A DNA stretch of 64,000 bases, from NCBI RefSeq assembly GCF_014654365.1, contig NZ_BNAY01000001.1, positions 1,612,001-1,676,000 of the forward strand, read 5' to 3'. The notes beneath the pieces were generated by a model. The model ran no database searches and was not told the origin of the DNA. It saw only the letters and a list, made by a program, of their open reading frames with translations. Origin of the DNA: Amycolatopsis oliviviridis (lineage in GTDB: Bacteria; Actinomycetota; Actinomycetes; Mycobacteriales; Pseudonocardiaceae). This document shows, one piece after another, positions 25,160 through 34,156 of the stretch. Numbering within the stretch: position 1 is the stretch's first letter; every line of letters starts with the position of its first letter. The position numbers and the translations under genes are program-made.

Positions 25160-26077
25160 TCAGCTCGCTTCGCCGAGGTCGGCCTGTTCGCCGGCTTCGA
25201 GATCGGAGAGCCAGAACTTCTGCATCATGTGCCAGTCGGCCGGATGCGCGGCGATGTCCCCGGCGAAGATGTCCGCCAGCGCCTGGGTGGCCGCCGGGAC
25301 CTCGGACCGGTTCGTGACCCGGATCCGCGGGTGCAGCCGGATCTGCCAGCCGTCCTCGGTGAACCAGCAGCCCGCCGGGATCAGCGCGGCGCCGGTGGTG
25401 GCGGCCAGCCGGGCCGGGCCGCCCGGCATGCGGGTCTGCTCGCCGAAGAACTTGACCGGAACCCCGGAGTTCGTCAGGTCCCTGTCCCCCACCAGGCAGA
25501 TCGCCTTGTTCTCCCGCAGCCGCTTGAGCAGCACGCGCATCGCGGAGCTGTCGCCGGTCAGCGGCACGATCTCGAACCCGAGCGATTCCCGGTAGGACAC
25601 GAACCGCTGGTACAGCGACTCGGGTTTCAGCCGCTCCGCGACAGTGGTGAAACCGCCGAGGTAGTCCGCGAGCCAGACGCCCGCCGCGTCCCAGTTCCCG
25701 CTGTGCGGCAGCGCCATCACCGCGCCGTTGCCTTCGGCGAGGGCCGCGTCGAGGTTCTCCACCCCGGTGATCGACTGGGCGACCTTGCGGCTGACCTCCT
25801 TGTGATCCATCGAGGGCAGCCGGAACATCTCGTGCCAATAGCGCGCGTAGGAGCGCATCGCGCGGCGGGTCAGTTCGTCGAGCTCGACGCCGTCGGCCTG
25901 GGGCACGACCCGGGCGAGGTTGCGCCGCAGCTGGCGTACTCCGCCGCCGTCCCGCCGGACGGCGAGGTCGGCGCCCAGCCCGAAGGTCACCGCGCCCGCC
26001 GACTCCGGCAGCCAGCGTGCGAGCCGCCAGCCCGTCGCGTAGCCGAAGTCGCTGAGCCGCTGGGAGAACCCGCTCAT
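25160..26077 (-). CDS. Phosphatidylinositol mannoside acyltransferase (Rv2611c-like)
   Basis: A 305-residue membrane-associated enzyme of the lysophospholipid/HtrB acyltransferase type. The catalytic HxxxxD motif is HSGNWD (about 125-130), followed by AERLKPESLYQRFVSYRESLG and LVGDRDLTNSG. It acylates the 6-position of the mannose of PIM1/PIM2 in actinomycetes. The ATG at 26077 overlaps the pgsA stop (ATGA), so pgsA, this gene and pimA are one unit. The gene name PatA is used in mycobacteria, but I do not assign it. Confidence 0.95.
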   Translation of the reverse strand: MSGFSQRLSDFGYATGWRLARWLPESAGAVTFGLGADLAVRRDGGGVRQLRRNLARVVPQADGVELDELTRRAMRSYARYWHEMFRLPSMDHKEVSRKVAQSITGVENLDAALAEGNGAVMALPHSGNWDAAGVWLADYLGGFTTVAERLKPESLYQRFVSYRESLGFEIVPLTGDSSAMRVLLKRLRENKAICLVGDRDLTNSGVPVKFFGEQTRMPGGPARLAATTGAALIPAGCWFTEDGWQIRLHPRIRVTNRSEVPAATQALADIFAGDIAAHPADWHMMQKFWLSDLEAGEQADLGEAS

Positions 26078-26715
26078 GCCCCGCCCTCCGCGACGGGTGG
26101 CCCGGCCGCCTTGGCGGCCCTCGCCGCCTTGGCCACCGCGGCCGTCCGCTGCAGCAGGGTGATCACCGAAAGCACCGCGAGCAGCCAGAGCGAGATGTCC
26201 ACGGTGTACGGAACGCCCAGACCGTGCAGTCCGGTTCCCACGAGGGCGATGATCAGCCGTTCCGCGCGCTCGACGAGCCCGCCGTCCGCCTCCAGCCCGG
26301 AAGCCTCGGCGCGGGCCTTGACGTACGAGATGACCTGCGCCAGCACCAGGCAGATCAACGCGGCGGCCGCGGCCGGGCGGTTGTCGTCGTGGACGAAGCA
26401 CCACCACGCGATCGCGGCGAACAACGCGCCGTCGACCAGCCTGTCGCAGGTGGCGTCGAGAACGGCCCCGAACGCCGTGCCGTACCCGCGGGCGCGGGCC
26501 ATCGCGCCGTCGAGCAGGTCCAGCATCGCGAAGCCCCAGACGGTGAAGGTGCCCCACAGCAGCATGTCGTTGGGAAAGAACCCGAGCGCGCAGAGAACCG
26601 CCCCGGCCGTGCCGATGACGGTCATCGCGTTCGGGGTCAGACCGGCGCGCACGAGCACCTTCCCCATCGGGTCGGTGACGCGGGAAACGGAGGCGCGCGC
26701 GAAAATGTTGAGCAT
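26074..26715 (-). CDS. pgsA: CDP-alcohol phosphatidyltransferase, phosphatidylinositol phosphate synthase
   Basis: This integral membrane enzyme makes phosphatidylinositol phosphate from CDP-diacylglycerol and inositol phosphate, the precursor for PIMs. The 213-residue protein has about six membrane helices and the complete CDP-alcohol motif DxxDGxxARxxxxxxxxGxxxDxxxD starting at DLLDGAMARARGYG. The start is ATG 26715 (MLNIFARASVSRVTDP). It heads the PIM operon. The mycobacterial gene in this position is called pgsA1. The gene 5' neighbour here is a MarR regulator rather than the HIT gene, so an insertion separates them. Confidence 0.95.
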   Translation of the reverse strand: MLNIFARASVSRVTDPMGKVLVRAGLTPNAMTVIGTAGAVLCALGFFPNDMLLWGTFTVWGFAMLDLLDGAMARARGYGTAFGAVLDATCDRLVDGALFAAIAWWCFVHDDNRPAAAAALICLVLAQVISYVKARAEASGLEADGGLVERAERLIIALVGTGLHGLGVPYTVDISLWLLAVLSVITLLQRTAAVAKAARAAKAAGPPVAEGGA

Positions 26716-26817
26716 CGGTTCTTCAGGTGCACCTAAGCAGCAGGGTCGGGTGGCCGCCCGAAGCCTATCCACCCGCACCGACGCCCGTCGTCGTGCCCGC
26801 CCCGGACGGGCTCCCGG

Positions 26818-27360
26818 TCAGTCCGCTTTGGCCAGTTCGGCCGTCTCCCCGAGGTCCGGGAGAGACTCTTCCCGGAGCGCCATTTCCGCCTCCGCCGCGG
26901 CGCATTTCGGCGACAGCCGCGCCAGCACGGCGGCGCTGATCTCACCGAGCGCCTTCACCTGTCCGGGGGTCAGCGGATCGAAGAGACTCTCGCGGACGGC
27001 CTCGACGTGCCCGGGCGCGGCCTCCTCCAGCGCGGCGAAACCATCGTCGGTGAGCACCGCCCAGGAACCGCGTTTGTCGGTGGGACAGGACTCACGCCGC
27101 ACCCAGCCGTTCGCCTCCAGCCTCGCGACCGCGTGCGAGAGCCTGCTGCGTGACGCCTTGCGCGCGTCGGCGAGTTCGCTCATCCGCAGCCTGCGGCCCG
27201 GTGCTTCGGACAGGGCGACGAGCACCTCGTAGTAGGTGTGGGGCATGCCCGCCTCGTGCTGGAGCTGGCCCTCCAAATGCGCTTGCAGCATCCGCGTGGC
27301 CGCGGAGAAGTCGCGCCAGACTTTTTGCTCCTCGTCGGAGAGCCATCGGGGTTCGGACAT
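26818..27360 (-). CDS. MarR-family transcriptional regulator
   Basis: A 180-residue winged-helix repressor. The DNA-binding part spans about 38-110 (PHTYYEVLVALSEAPGRRLRMSELADARKASRSRLSHAVARLEANGWV), with helices on both sides for dimerisation. The ATG at 27360 is chosen because the longer frame would run across the operator. It is divergent from yceI. Two palindromes, GGTTGAACGCTCAACC and GTTGAGCGCTCAAC, lie between the genes and are very likely its operators. A similar sequence also lies ahead of the nitroreductase at 30881-31495. Confidence 0.94.
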   Translation of the reverse strand: MSEPRWLSDEEQKVWRDFSAATRMLQAHLEGQLQHEAGMPHTYYEVLVALSEAPGRRLRMSELADARKASRSRLSHAVARLEANGWVRRESCPTDKRGSWAVLTDDGFAALEEAAPGHVEAVRESLFDPLTPGQVKALGEISAAVLARLSPKCAAAEAEMALREESLPDLGETAELAKAD

Positions 27361-27378
27361 GACGCCCATACTACCCCT

Positions 27379-27427
27379 GGTTGAACGCTCAACCAAACTG
27401 CGCTACAGTCATTGTTGAGCGCTCAAC
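27379..27427. promoter_or_regulatory. Two MarR-type operator palindromes
   Basis: GGTTGAACGCTCAACC at 27379-27394 and GTTGAGCGCTCAAC at 27414-27427 are centred about 34 bases apart in the MarR/yceI promoter. A related site, AGTTGAGCGCTTGACT (31541-31556), lies ahead of the nitroreductase. They fit sites bound by a dimeric MarR protein. Confidence 0.75.
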
Positions 27428-27478
27428 CAGACGAGGGTTCGCCACAGACGCACACAGACTTTTTGGAGATCGACTTTC

Positions 27479-28021
27479 ATGACCACCACCGAGATCCCGG
27501 GCTACGTCGCAGGCAAGTGGACGATCGACACCGCGCACTCCGACATCGCCTACACCGTGAAGCACCTCGGCCTGGCGAAGTCCCGGGGCAACTTCACCGC
27601 CTTCACCGGTGAGGTCGTCACCGCCGACAACATCCTCGACTCCTCGGTCACCGTCGAGATCGACGCCTCGTCGGTCGCCAGCGGTGTCGACGGGCGTGAC
27701 ACGCACCTCAAGTCCGAGGACTTCTTCCACGTCGACGAGCACCCGGTCATCACCTTCCGCTCGACCGGCATCCGCGAGGACGGCGGCGACTACGTCATCG
27801 ACGGCGAGCTCACCTGGCGCGGCAAGACCGTCCAGGTCTCGCTCGAGGCCGAGTTCAACGGCATCGGCACCAACCCGGCGAACGACAACGCCACCACCCT
27901 CGGCGTCTCGGCCAGCGCGACCGTGAACCGCCGCGACTTCGGCATCGGCCCGGAGGGCAACGCCTTCCTGTCCGAGAAGGTCAAGATCGACATCGAGCTG
28001 CAGGCCGCTCTCAACGCCTGA
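27479..28021 (+). CDS. YceI-family polyisoprenoid-binding-like protein
   Basis: A 180-residue beta-barrel protein with the YceI marks WTIDTAHSDIAYTVKHLGLAKSRG, DTHLKSEDFFHVDEHPVITF, GELTWRGKTVQVSL and VNRRDFGIG near the C-terminus. The family binds isoprenoid or amphipathic lipids in a lipocalin-like fold. No signal peptide is visible, unlike the periplasmic proteins, so it is probably cytoplasmic. GGAG lies ahead of the ATG. It is divergent from the MarR gene and probably under its control. Confidence 0.95.
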   Translation: MTTTEIPGYVAGKWTIDTAHSDIAYTVKHLGLAKSRGNFTAFTGEVVTADNILDSSVTVEIDASSVASGVDGRDTHLKSEDFFHVDEHPVITFRSTGIREDGGDYVIDGELTWRGKTVQVSLEAEFNGIGTNPANDNATTLGVSASATVNRRDFGIGPEGNAFLSEKVKIDIELQAALNA

Positions 28022-28071
28022 CGTTCGTCTCGCCGAGGCGTTGACGTGGGGCCGGCGCCTCACTCCCCAGA

Positions 28072-28126
28072 TGTCATGAAAGGGGCGTTCAGGACGAAAA
28101 ACGTCCTGAACGCCCCTTTCATGACA
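28072..28126. terminator. Bidirectional terminator hairpin, perfect 25-bp stem
   Basis: Arms 28072-28096 and 28102-28126 are perfectly complementary with a loop AAAAA. The arm includes GAAAGGGGCGTTCAGGAC. It separates convergent yceI and the HIT gene. Confidence 0.88.
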
Positions 28127-28148
28127 CTCGCGGCCAGAGAGCCCGGAC

Positions 28149-28685
28149 CTACCAGGCGTCCGCCAGCAGTTGCCGCGTCTCCCCCAGCAACTGCGGCAGC
28201 ACCTTCGTATGCCCGATCACCGGCATGAAGTTCGCGTCGCCACCCCACCGCGGCACCACGTGCTGGTGCAGGTGCGCGGCGATCCCCGCGCCGGCGATCA
28301 CGCCCTGGTTCATCCCGATGTTGAACCCGTGCGCCGAGGACACCTCCCGGATCACCCGCATCGCGTGCTGGGTGAACTCCGCGACCTCGACGGTCTCTTC
28401 CGCCGTCAGATCCGTGTAGTCCGCGACATGGCGGTACGGCACGGCCATCAGGTGACCGGGGTTGTACGGGTACAGGTTCAGCACCGCGTACACGGTCTTC
28501 CCCCGCGCGAGGATCAGCGCGTCCTCGTCGCTCTTCTCGGGGAGATGGCAGAACGGGCAGCCCTCGTCGGGTTTCTTCGACCCTTGCACGTAGGCGAGCC
28601 GATGCGGGGTCCACAGGCGCTGCAACGCGTCCGGGACCCCCACACCGTCCTGTCCGACGACTTCGGGGCCATCGGGGCCCGTCAC
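28149..28685 (-). CDS. HIT-family protein (Ap4A phosphorylase/hydrolase-like, Rv2613c type)
   Basis: A 178-residue nucleotide hydrolase or transferase. The catalytic HIT motif HLHQHVV (about 139-145) is intact, and CPFC near residues 43-46 may bind zinc as in actinobacterial members. The GTG at 28685 overlaps the thrS stop, so the gene is translated after thrS. The mycobacterial homologue in the same position was shown to be an Ap4A phosphorylase. The N-terminal extension before residue 25 is variable. Confidence 0.92.
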   Translation of the reverse strand: MTGPDGPEVVGQDGVGVPDALQRLWTPHRLAYVQGSKKPDEGCPFCHLPEKSDEDALILARGKTVYAVLNLYPYNPGHLMAVPYRHVADYTDLTAEETVEVAEFTQHAMRVIREVSSAHGFNIGMNQGVIAGAGIAAHLHQHVVPRWGGDANFMPVIGHTKVLPQLLGETRQLLADAW

Positions 28686-30742
28686 CGGAGTACCGCCTCC
28701 AAGCCCGCCACGGTCGGCGAGGAGTTCTCCCGGCGCTGGACCCAGCCTGCGATCGCCTCGACCGCGTCGGCCACCGGGACACCGTTGATCTGGCCGCCGT
28801 CGCGGAACCGGAACGACACCGCGCCCGCCTCGACGTCCTTCGCGCCCGCCAGGAGCATGAAGGGCACCTTCTGCGTGGTGTGGGTGCGGATCTTCTTCTG
28901 CATCCGGTCGTCGCTCGCGTCGACGTTGACCCGGATCCCCTTGGCCCGCAACTCCTTCTCGACCCCGCGCAGGTGCTCGACCTGGCCCTCGGTGATCGGG
29001 ATGCCGACCACCTGGACCGGCGAAAGCCACGCCGGGAACGCGCCGGCGTAGTGCTCGGTGAGCACGCCGAAGAACCGCTCGATCGAGCCGAACAGCGCGC
29101 GGTGGATCATCACCGGGCGCTGGCGGCTGCCGTCGCCCGCGGTGTACTCCAGTTCGAACTTCTCGGGCAGCATGAAGTCCAGCTGGATGGTCGACATCTG
29201 CCAGGTGCGGCCCAGCGCGTCCTTCGCCTGCACGGAGATCTTCGGCCCGTAGAACGCCGCGCCACCCGGGTCCGGCACCAGTTCGAGCCCGGAGTCGACG
29301 GCGGCGGTGCGCAGCACCTCGGTCGCCTCGGCCCAGACCTCTTCGGAACCGATGTACTTCTCGTCGTTCCGAGTGGACAGTTCGAGGTAGAAGTCGTCGA
29401 GACCGTAGTCTCGCAACAGGTTCAGCACGAAGTCCAAAAGGGACTTCAGCTCACCGGGGACCTGCTCCAGGGTGCAGAAGATGTGCGCGTCGTCCTGCGT
29501 CATGCCGCGCACGCGGGTCAGGCCGTGGATCACGCCGGACTTCTCGTAGCGGTACACCGAGCCGAACTCGAACATCCGCAGCGGCAGTTCCCGGTAGGAA
29601 CGCCCGCGCGAGCGGAAGATCAGGTCGTGGAACGGGCAGTTCATCGGCTTGAGGTAGTAGTCCTGGCCGGGCTTGCGGACCGAACCGTCCTCGTTGTGCT
29701 CGGCGTCGAGGTGCATCGCCGGGTACATGCCGTCGCGGTACCAGTCGAGGTGCCCGGAGGTCTCGAAGAGCGCGCCCTTGGTGATGTGCGGCGAGTAGAC
29801 GAAGTCGTACCCCGCCTCGACGTGCCGCTGGCGCGAGTAGTTCTCCATCTCCTGCCGGATGATTCCGCCCTTGGGGTGGAACACCGGCAGCCCCGAGCCG
29901 ATCTCGTCGGGAAAGGAGAACAGGTCGAGCTCCACCCCGAGCTTGCGGTGATCGCGGCGCTCGGCCTCGGCGAGGCGCTCCAGGTAGACGTCCTGCGCCT
30001 CGGCGGATTCCCATGCGGTGCCGTAGATCCGCTGCAGCTGCGGGTTCTTGTCGTCACCGCGCCAGTACGCGGCGGCGACGCGGGTGAGCTTGAACGCCGG
30101 GATGAACTTGGTGGTCGGCACGTGCGGGCCGCGGCAGAGGTCGCTCCACACGCGCTCCTTGGTGCGCGGGTCGAGGTTGTCGTAGATGGTCAGCTCGCCG
30201 CCGCCGACCTCCATCACCTCGCTGGTGTCCACATCGGACTTGATGTCGACCAGTTCGAGCTTGAACGGCTCGTCGGCCAGTTCCTTCTTGGCCTCGTCGA
30301 CCGAGTCGAAGACGCGGCGGGAGAACTGCTGCGCGCCCTTCACGATCTGCTTCATGCGCTTTTCGAGCGCCTGCAGGTCTTCCGGGGTGAACGGGGTGTC
30401 GACGGCGAAGTCGTAGTAGAAGCCGTCCGTGACCGGCGGGCCGATGCCGAGCTTCGCCTGCGGGAACTGCTGCTGCACGGCCTGGGCGAGCACGTGGGCG
30501 GCCGAGTGGCGGATGACACTGCGGCCGTCGTCGGTGCTGGCCGCGACGGCCTCGACCTCGACCTCGGACTCCGGGGCCCAAGAGAGGTCGCGGAGGTTCC
30601 CCTCGGCGTCGCGCACGACGACGATCGTGTCCGGCCCCTTGGTCGGCAGCCCGGCTTCGCGGACCGCGGTGCCCGCCGTAGTGCCCGCCGGTACCACCAC
30701 GCGCGAGGCGGTTGCGGCTGCTACTGACGACGGCTGGGACAC
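28682..30742 (-). CDS. thrS: ThrRS, threonyl-tRNA synthetase
   Basis: Charges tRNA-Thr with threonine. The 686-residue protein has an N-terminal TGS domain (about 20-75), an editing domain with [15 protein letters not shown] and FYYDF, the class II core with [17 protein letters not shown], zinc-binding Cys and His in [10 protein letters not shown] and [11 protein letters not shown], motif 3 in [14 protein letters not shown], and the anticodon-binding domain to the end. The start is GTG 30742 with GAGGAG upstream. It begins the thrS - HIT unit, with no T-box seen in the short upstream region. Confidence 0.97.
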   Translation of the reverse strand: MSQPSSVAAATASRVVVPAGTTAGTAVREAGLPTKGPDTIVVVRDAEGNLRDLSWAPESEVEVEAVAASTDDGRSVIRHSAAHVLAQAVQQQFPQAKLGIGPPVTDGFYYDFAVDTPFTPEDLQALEKRMKQIVKGAQQFSRRVFDSVDEAKKELADEPFKLELVDIKSDVDTSEVMEVGGGELTIYDNLDPRTKERVWSDLCRGPHVPTTKFIPAFKLTRVAAAYWRGDDKNPQLQRIYGTAWESAEAQDVYLERLAEAERRDHRKLGVELDLFSFPDEIGSGLPVFHPKGGIIRQEMENYSRQRHVEAGYDFVYSPHITKGALFETSGHLDWYRDGMYPAMHLDAEHNEDGSVRKPGQDYYLKPMNCPFHDLIFRSRGRSYRELPLRMFEFGSVYRYEKSGVIHGLTRVRGMTQDDAHIFCTLEQVPGELKSLLDFVLNLLRDYGLDDFYLELSTRNDEKYIGSEEVWAEATEVLRTAAVDSGLELVPDPGGAAFYGPKISVQAKDALGRTWQMSTIQLDFMLPEKFELEYTAGDGSRQRPVMIHRALFGSIERFFGVLTEHYAGAFPAWLSPVQVVGIPITEGQVEHLRGVEKELRAKGIRVNVDASDDRMQKKIRTHTTQKVPFMLLAGAKDVEAGAVSFRFRDGGQINGVPVADAVEAIAGWVQRRENSSPTVAGLEAVLR

Positions 30743-30829
30743 GATGGGCTCCTCGCGATGAAAGCGGATGTTTCGTGTGATGTTAGTCGTCAGGCGCGGC
30801 GCGGCTCACGCGCATTACCCCAAACACCA

Positions 30830-30863
30830 CGAAGGCCTCCTTCCCCTCGGAAGAAGGCCTTCG
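30830..30863. terminator. Terminator hairpin after the nitroreductase gene
   Basis: CGAAGGCCT (30830-30838) pairs with AGGCCTTCG at the right end (30855-30863), with an inner partly paired stretch. It lies between the nitroreductase stop and the thrS start, on the minus-strand transcript leaving the nitroreductase. Confidence 0.7.
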
Positions 30864-30880
30864 CGTATCGCGCGACGAGG

Positions 30881-31495
30881 TCAGGCGGTCTCGACGACCT
30901 CGTCGAAGTCCAGCCGCGGCAGGCGGTCGTACCAGGGGTTGTCGCCCGGCTTGCCGACGTTGATCACGACGAGGGACTTCCACGGCTTGTCCCCGAAGAA
31001 CTCCTTGTCGATGCCCTCGGCGTCGAAGCCGGTCATCGGGCCGGCGGCCAGCCCGGCGGCGCGGACGCCGATGATGAAGTAGCCGACCTGCAGGAGCGCG
31101 TTGAGCTTGGCGGTCTCGACACGGCCCGCCTCGTCGGCGAACAGGTCCTTGGCGCCCGGGAAGTGCGGGAAGGTTCGCGGCAGGTTCTCGTGGAACTCGG
31201 TGTCGGCGGCCAGCACGACCGTCACCGGCGCGGTCTCGGTCTTGGCGCGGTTGCCCTCGGACATCAGCGGGGAGAGGCGCTTCTTGCCCTCTTCGGTGCG
31301 GATCACCAGCGCGCGGAGCGGCTGGTTGTTCATCGACGTCGGGGCCCATTTGACCAGCTCGTAGATCGCGCGGATCTGTTCGTCGGTCACCGGCTCGTCG
31401 CTGAAGCTGTTCGCGGTGCGGGCCTCGCGGAACAACAGGTCCTGGACGTCCTGCGGGAGGTTCAGGGCTTCGGTCGGCTCAACGCTGGTGGTCAT
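30881..31495 (-). CDS. Nitroreductase family protein (malonic semialdehyde reductase RutE-like)
   Basis: A 204-residue FMN-dependent oxidoreductase resembling RutE/HadB-type reductases: FREARTANSFSDEPVTDE (residues 20-38, FMN-binding Arg), ELVKWAPTSMNNQPLRALVI, and a C-terminal segment GAKDLFADEAG. The ATG at 31495 is preferred to one 14 residues upstream. Its promoter holds a partial match to the MarR operator upstream of yceI, so it may be part of the same small regulon. RutE function needs uracil catabolic genes, which are not here. Confidence 0.92.
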   Translation of the reverse strand: MTTSVEPTEALNLPQDVQDLLFREARTANSFSDEPVTDEQIRAIYELVKWAPTSMNNQPLRALVIRTEEGKKRLSPLMSEGNRAKTETAPVTVVLAADTEFHENLPRTFPHFPGAKDLFADEAGRVETAKLNALLQVGYFIIGVRAAGLAAGPMTGFDAEGIDKEFFGDKPWKSLVVINVGKPGDNPWYDRLPRLDFDEVVETA

Positions 31496-31540
31496 GGGTG
31501 CTTCTTCCTTCCGTACGCGTCTTGTTACTCCCCACAACCT

Positions 31541-31556
31541 AGTTGAGCGCTTGACT
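31541..31556. promoter_or_regulatory. MarR-like operator ahead of the nitroreductase gene
   Basis: AGTTGAGCGCTTGACT resembles the palindromes at 27379-27427. The left half (GTTGAGCGCT) is exact and the right half deviates in two or three bases. A further half-site, CTCAACTA, follows at 31564-31571. It lies about 50 bases upstream of the start codon. Confidence 0.6.
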
Positions 31557-31662
31557 ATTTCTTACTCAACTACCTCTGCGTGTGCGGTCGATCACAAGAA
31601 CGGCCGCCGCCCCGGAGGACGACGGCCGTCGAGCCGCTGTGGCAGACGATCAGGGCGAAGGA

Positions 31663-33189
31663 TCAGTAAGCCCCTCGTCCCTGCACCACGGCCCGGAAGG
31701 TCTTCCAAAGGATCACCAGGTCGAGGGCGAGGGACCAGTCCTCGACGTACCGCAGGTCGAGGCGGATGCTCTCGGCCCAGCTGAGGTCGCTGCGGCCGCT
31801 GACCTGCCAGAGTCCGGTCAGCCCCGGCTTGACCAGCAGACGGCGGCGCGCGTCGGGTGCGTATTTCGCGGTCTCCTCCGGCAACGGCGGACGGGGACCG
31901 ACGAGCGACATACGACCGCTCACGACGTTGAGCAGCTGTGGCAGTTCGTCGAGCGAGTACCGGCGGAGCATGGCGCCGACCCGCGTGACACGAGGATCCT
32001 TGCGCATCTTGAACAGTGGTCCCGCGCCCTCGTTCTCCGCTTGGAGGTCCTGCTTGAGCTTGTCCGCGTTCGTGACCATCGTGCGGAACTTGAGCATCGT
32101 GAAGGTGTGGCCGTCGCGACCGACGCGGCGCTGCCGGTAGATCACCGGACCGCGGTCGTCGAGCTTGATCGCGACCGCGATCGCCAGCAGCAGCGGGGAG
32201 ACCAGGGTGAGGAGCAACGCGGAACCGAACCGGTCGAGCACCTCCTTGACCAGACGGCGGCCGCCGGTGAACATCGGCGCGCTGACCCGCAACAGCGGCA
32301 TGCCCAGCACTCCGGAGACGTTCAGCCGGGGGCCGGCGACCTCCATCAGCATCGGGGCGACCACCATCTCGGCGGAGGTCCCTTCGAGGTCCCAGGCGAG
32401 CCGCTGGAGGCGTTTCGGGTTCCAGTGCTGGTCGGCGGTCACGGCGACCACCCGGTAGCCGCCACGGCGGACGTGGCCCGCGAGTTCGTCGAGCTTCCCG
32501 ACGACCGGGACGCCCTCCACCTCGCCACTCCCCCGCTCCGCGCCGGCGCCGGAGTACGTGCAGACGGCTTCCACTCGCCAGCCGACATGGGGATCGGCCT
32601 TGGTGCGGGCGATGAGGTCGGCGACCGTGTCGGGACTTCCCGCCGCGAGTACCGGCAGCAGGCATTCACCGAGCCGCCTGCGCCGGTGCAGCACCTGCCT
32701 CAGCGCGTACCGCTGCAGGAACATGAAGACCGAGATCATCGGGACGACGATGAAGACCCACGGCTGGACGGCGAGCGCGCCGAAGAGCAGACCGCCCAGC
32801 GCGACGAGGACCGCCGTGGCCACCAGACCCCGGCCCAGCGTCCGGTACTCCTCCGCGCCCTCGCCCAGCACCCGCGGACTCCAGGCGCGGCAGACCGAAA
32901 GCCCGAACAGGAAGGCGGCGGCGGTGCCGAGCGCGTGCATGTCGTGTGGATCGGATCGATCGATCAAGAAGGCGCTCATCATGATGAGCACGAAGGCCGT
33001 GAAAACGTCACTACCGATGACCCAGGCACGGTAGCGCGATTCCCAAGCCGCGTACGGCGGCCGCGCCGACGTCGTGTCGACCGCCGCGGCGTTGCCCGCA
33101 CCCCTTTGCGGGGGGAGCGGGATCGACTGAAGGTCGATGTGCTGCGGCGTCCCGTTAACGGTGGACGACGGCCGCACCGACTCTTCCAT
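31663..33189 (-). CDS. Polyprenyl glycosylphosphotransferase (sugar transferase)
   Basis: A 508-residue membrane enzyme that links a sugar-phosphate to polyprenyl phosphate in exopolysaccharide or glycan synthesis. The N-terminal half has about four membrane helices and a CoA-binding-like domain, and the C-terminal half is the catalytic domain with KLDDRGPVIYRQRRVGRDG, FTMLKFRTM, RRYSLDELPQLLNVV, GRMSLVGPRPPLPEE and PGLTGLWQVSGRSDLS. The ATG at 33189 has GGGAGGT upstream; a longer frame to 33231 is not required. No glycan gene neighbours are seen within the window. Confidence 0.95.
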   Translation of the reverse strand: MEESVRPSSTVNGTPQHIDLQSIPLPPQRGAGNAAAVDTTSARPPYAAWESRYRAWVIGSDVFTAFVLIMMSAFLIDRSDPHDMHALGTAAAFLFGLSVCRAWSPRVLGEGAEEYRTLGRGLVATAVLVALGGLLFGALAVQPWVFIVVPMISVFMFLQRYALRQVLHRRRRLGECLLPVLAAGSPDTVADLIARTKADPHVGWRVEAVCTYSGAGAERGSGEVEGVPVVGKLDELAGHVRRGGYRVVAVTADQHWNPKRLQRLAWDLEGTSAEMVVAPMLMEVAGPRLNVSGVLGMPLLRVSAPMFTGGRRLVKEVLDRFGSALLLTLVSPLLLAIAVAIKLDDRGPVIYRQRRVGRDGHTFTMLKFRTMVTNADKLKQDLQAENEGAGPLFKMRKDPRVTRVGAMLRRYSLDELPQLLNVVSGRMSLVGPRPPLPEETAKYAPDARRRLLVKPGLTGLWQVSGRSDLSWAESIRLDLRYVEDWSLALDLVILWKTFRAVVQGRGAY

Positions 33190-33519
33190 CAGACCTCCCG
33201 GAGTGGGGATTCCCGAACGCCGGATCAACACGCTGAGTAAATGAGAGCGATTTCGAAGAGTGATCGATTCTCACAGTCCTACAGCGGCCGATGGGGCGAC
33301 ACACGCCAAGGTATCGGCCACTCTCCAGCCATCGTTACAAGGATTTCCAGCCACATCCTGCGCGAGTTTCCGGCAAATGAATGCCGCGTTGATAACAAGA
33401 TGATGACGATGGGTAATAGACCGTATCCTCCGAACAACTACTCAAAGTAGTCACGAATTCGCGGCGTTCCCGGCCACTCGGGGCAGCGCGTCCCCGATCG
33501 GCCGAACAGCCCCGAAAAC

Positions 33520-33570
33520 TCCACAGTGGACGGTCCGGGGGAAGTCGATCTCCGGCCGGTCCACTGTGGA
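33520..33570. repeat. Inverted repeat TCCACAGTGGAC / GTCCACTGTGGA
   Basis: Two 12-base perfect arms are separated by 27 bases that themselves have some CCGG pairing. It is in an otherwise gene-free zone, so it may be a terminator or protein-binding site. Confidence 0.55.
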
Positions 33571-34048
33571 TTTCACGCCTGCGGGGAACCCTGGCCCGCG
33601 AGCCACCCCCGCCCCGGGCGGATCTACCTTGTCAATCGGTCACCGGAGTGGCGTTTCGTCACATCACGTCAGCGTCACGGCGGACCGTCCACCGGAGCCG
33701 GACGGGTGAGCCGTTCCCCCGTGCCCTGCATCACTCTCACCATGGTCTGGACCTTTCGCCGAAGGTTACAGTGCCGAGGATCACAATGTCGTTGCGATGG
33801 GCCGATCATGTGACGTTTTAGCGGCGCGACGGGAGATCCCCGGCGAATGTCCACACCGGCCGGAAGAGTCGGCTCCAGGGATCTTCGAACCGGCGACGCC
33901 CCAGCACCCCCGCCGCACCGGATGCATTCAGCCGCGCCGGACGGCGGGTCCGCGACGGCAGAAGTACCGCCCCCACATAACCCGCGTCCGACCTGGGGAT
34001 CGAATGCCTCCGGACGGCCCCGCCGCCCTTGGTGTCAGAGAATGAATC

Positions 34049-34077
34049 AAGGCCCCGGACCGATGGTCCAGGGCCTT
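34049..34077 (-). terminator. Terminator of tRNA-Val(CAC)
   Basis: AAGGCCCCGGACC (34049-34061) pairs with GGTCCAGGGCCTT (34065-34077) with one G-U wobble and a three-base loop. It lies eight bases beyond the tRNA 3' end. Confidence 0.75.
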
Positions 34078-34084
34078 CATCCGG

Positions 34085-34156
34085 TGGGCGATACTGGGAT
34101 CGAACCAGTGACCTCTTCGGTGTGAACGAAGCGCTCTCCCGCTGAGCTAATCGCCC
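34085..34156 (-). tRNA. tRNA-Val (anticodon CAC)
   Basis: The minus-strand sequence folds as a tRNA: acceptor GGGCGAT/ATCGCCC, D-arm GCTCAGCGGGAGAGC, anticodon arm CTTCG-TTCACAC-CGAAG and T-arm CTGGTTCGATCCCAG. The anticodon CAC reads the valine codon GTG. The 3' base is A and CCA is not encoded. Confidence 0.95.

Larger units (their letters stand above)
33190..34084. other. 895-bp intergenic region with an AT-richer stretch and a hairpin
   Basis: No convincing gene is found. The part 33240-33460 is visibly richer in A and T than the flanks and probably holds the promoter of the glycosyltransferase. A hairpin of TCCACAGTGGAC (33520-33531) with GTCCACTGTGGA (33559-33570) lies in the middle. 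The remainder is GC-rich with stop codons in all frames. Confidence 0.6.

Noticed and set aside
28880-30727. 615-codon open frame opposite thrS
   Set aside because: thrS on the minus strand has all family motifs; the opposite frame has none.
30743-30880. T-box leader ahead of thrS
   Set aside because: The region is short and contains only the terminator hairpin of the nitroreductase; no T-box consensus is visible.
33241-33450. 69-residue open frame in the gene-free zone
   Set aside because: No ribosome-binding site, no recognisable features, and it sits in the probable promoter region of the glycosyltransferase.
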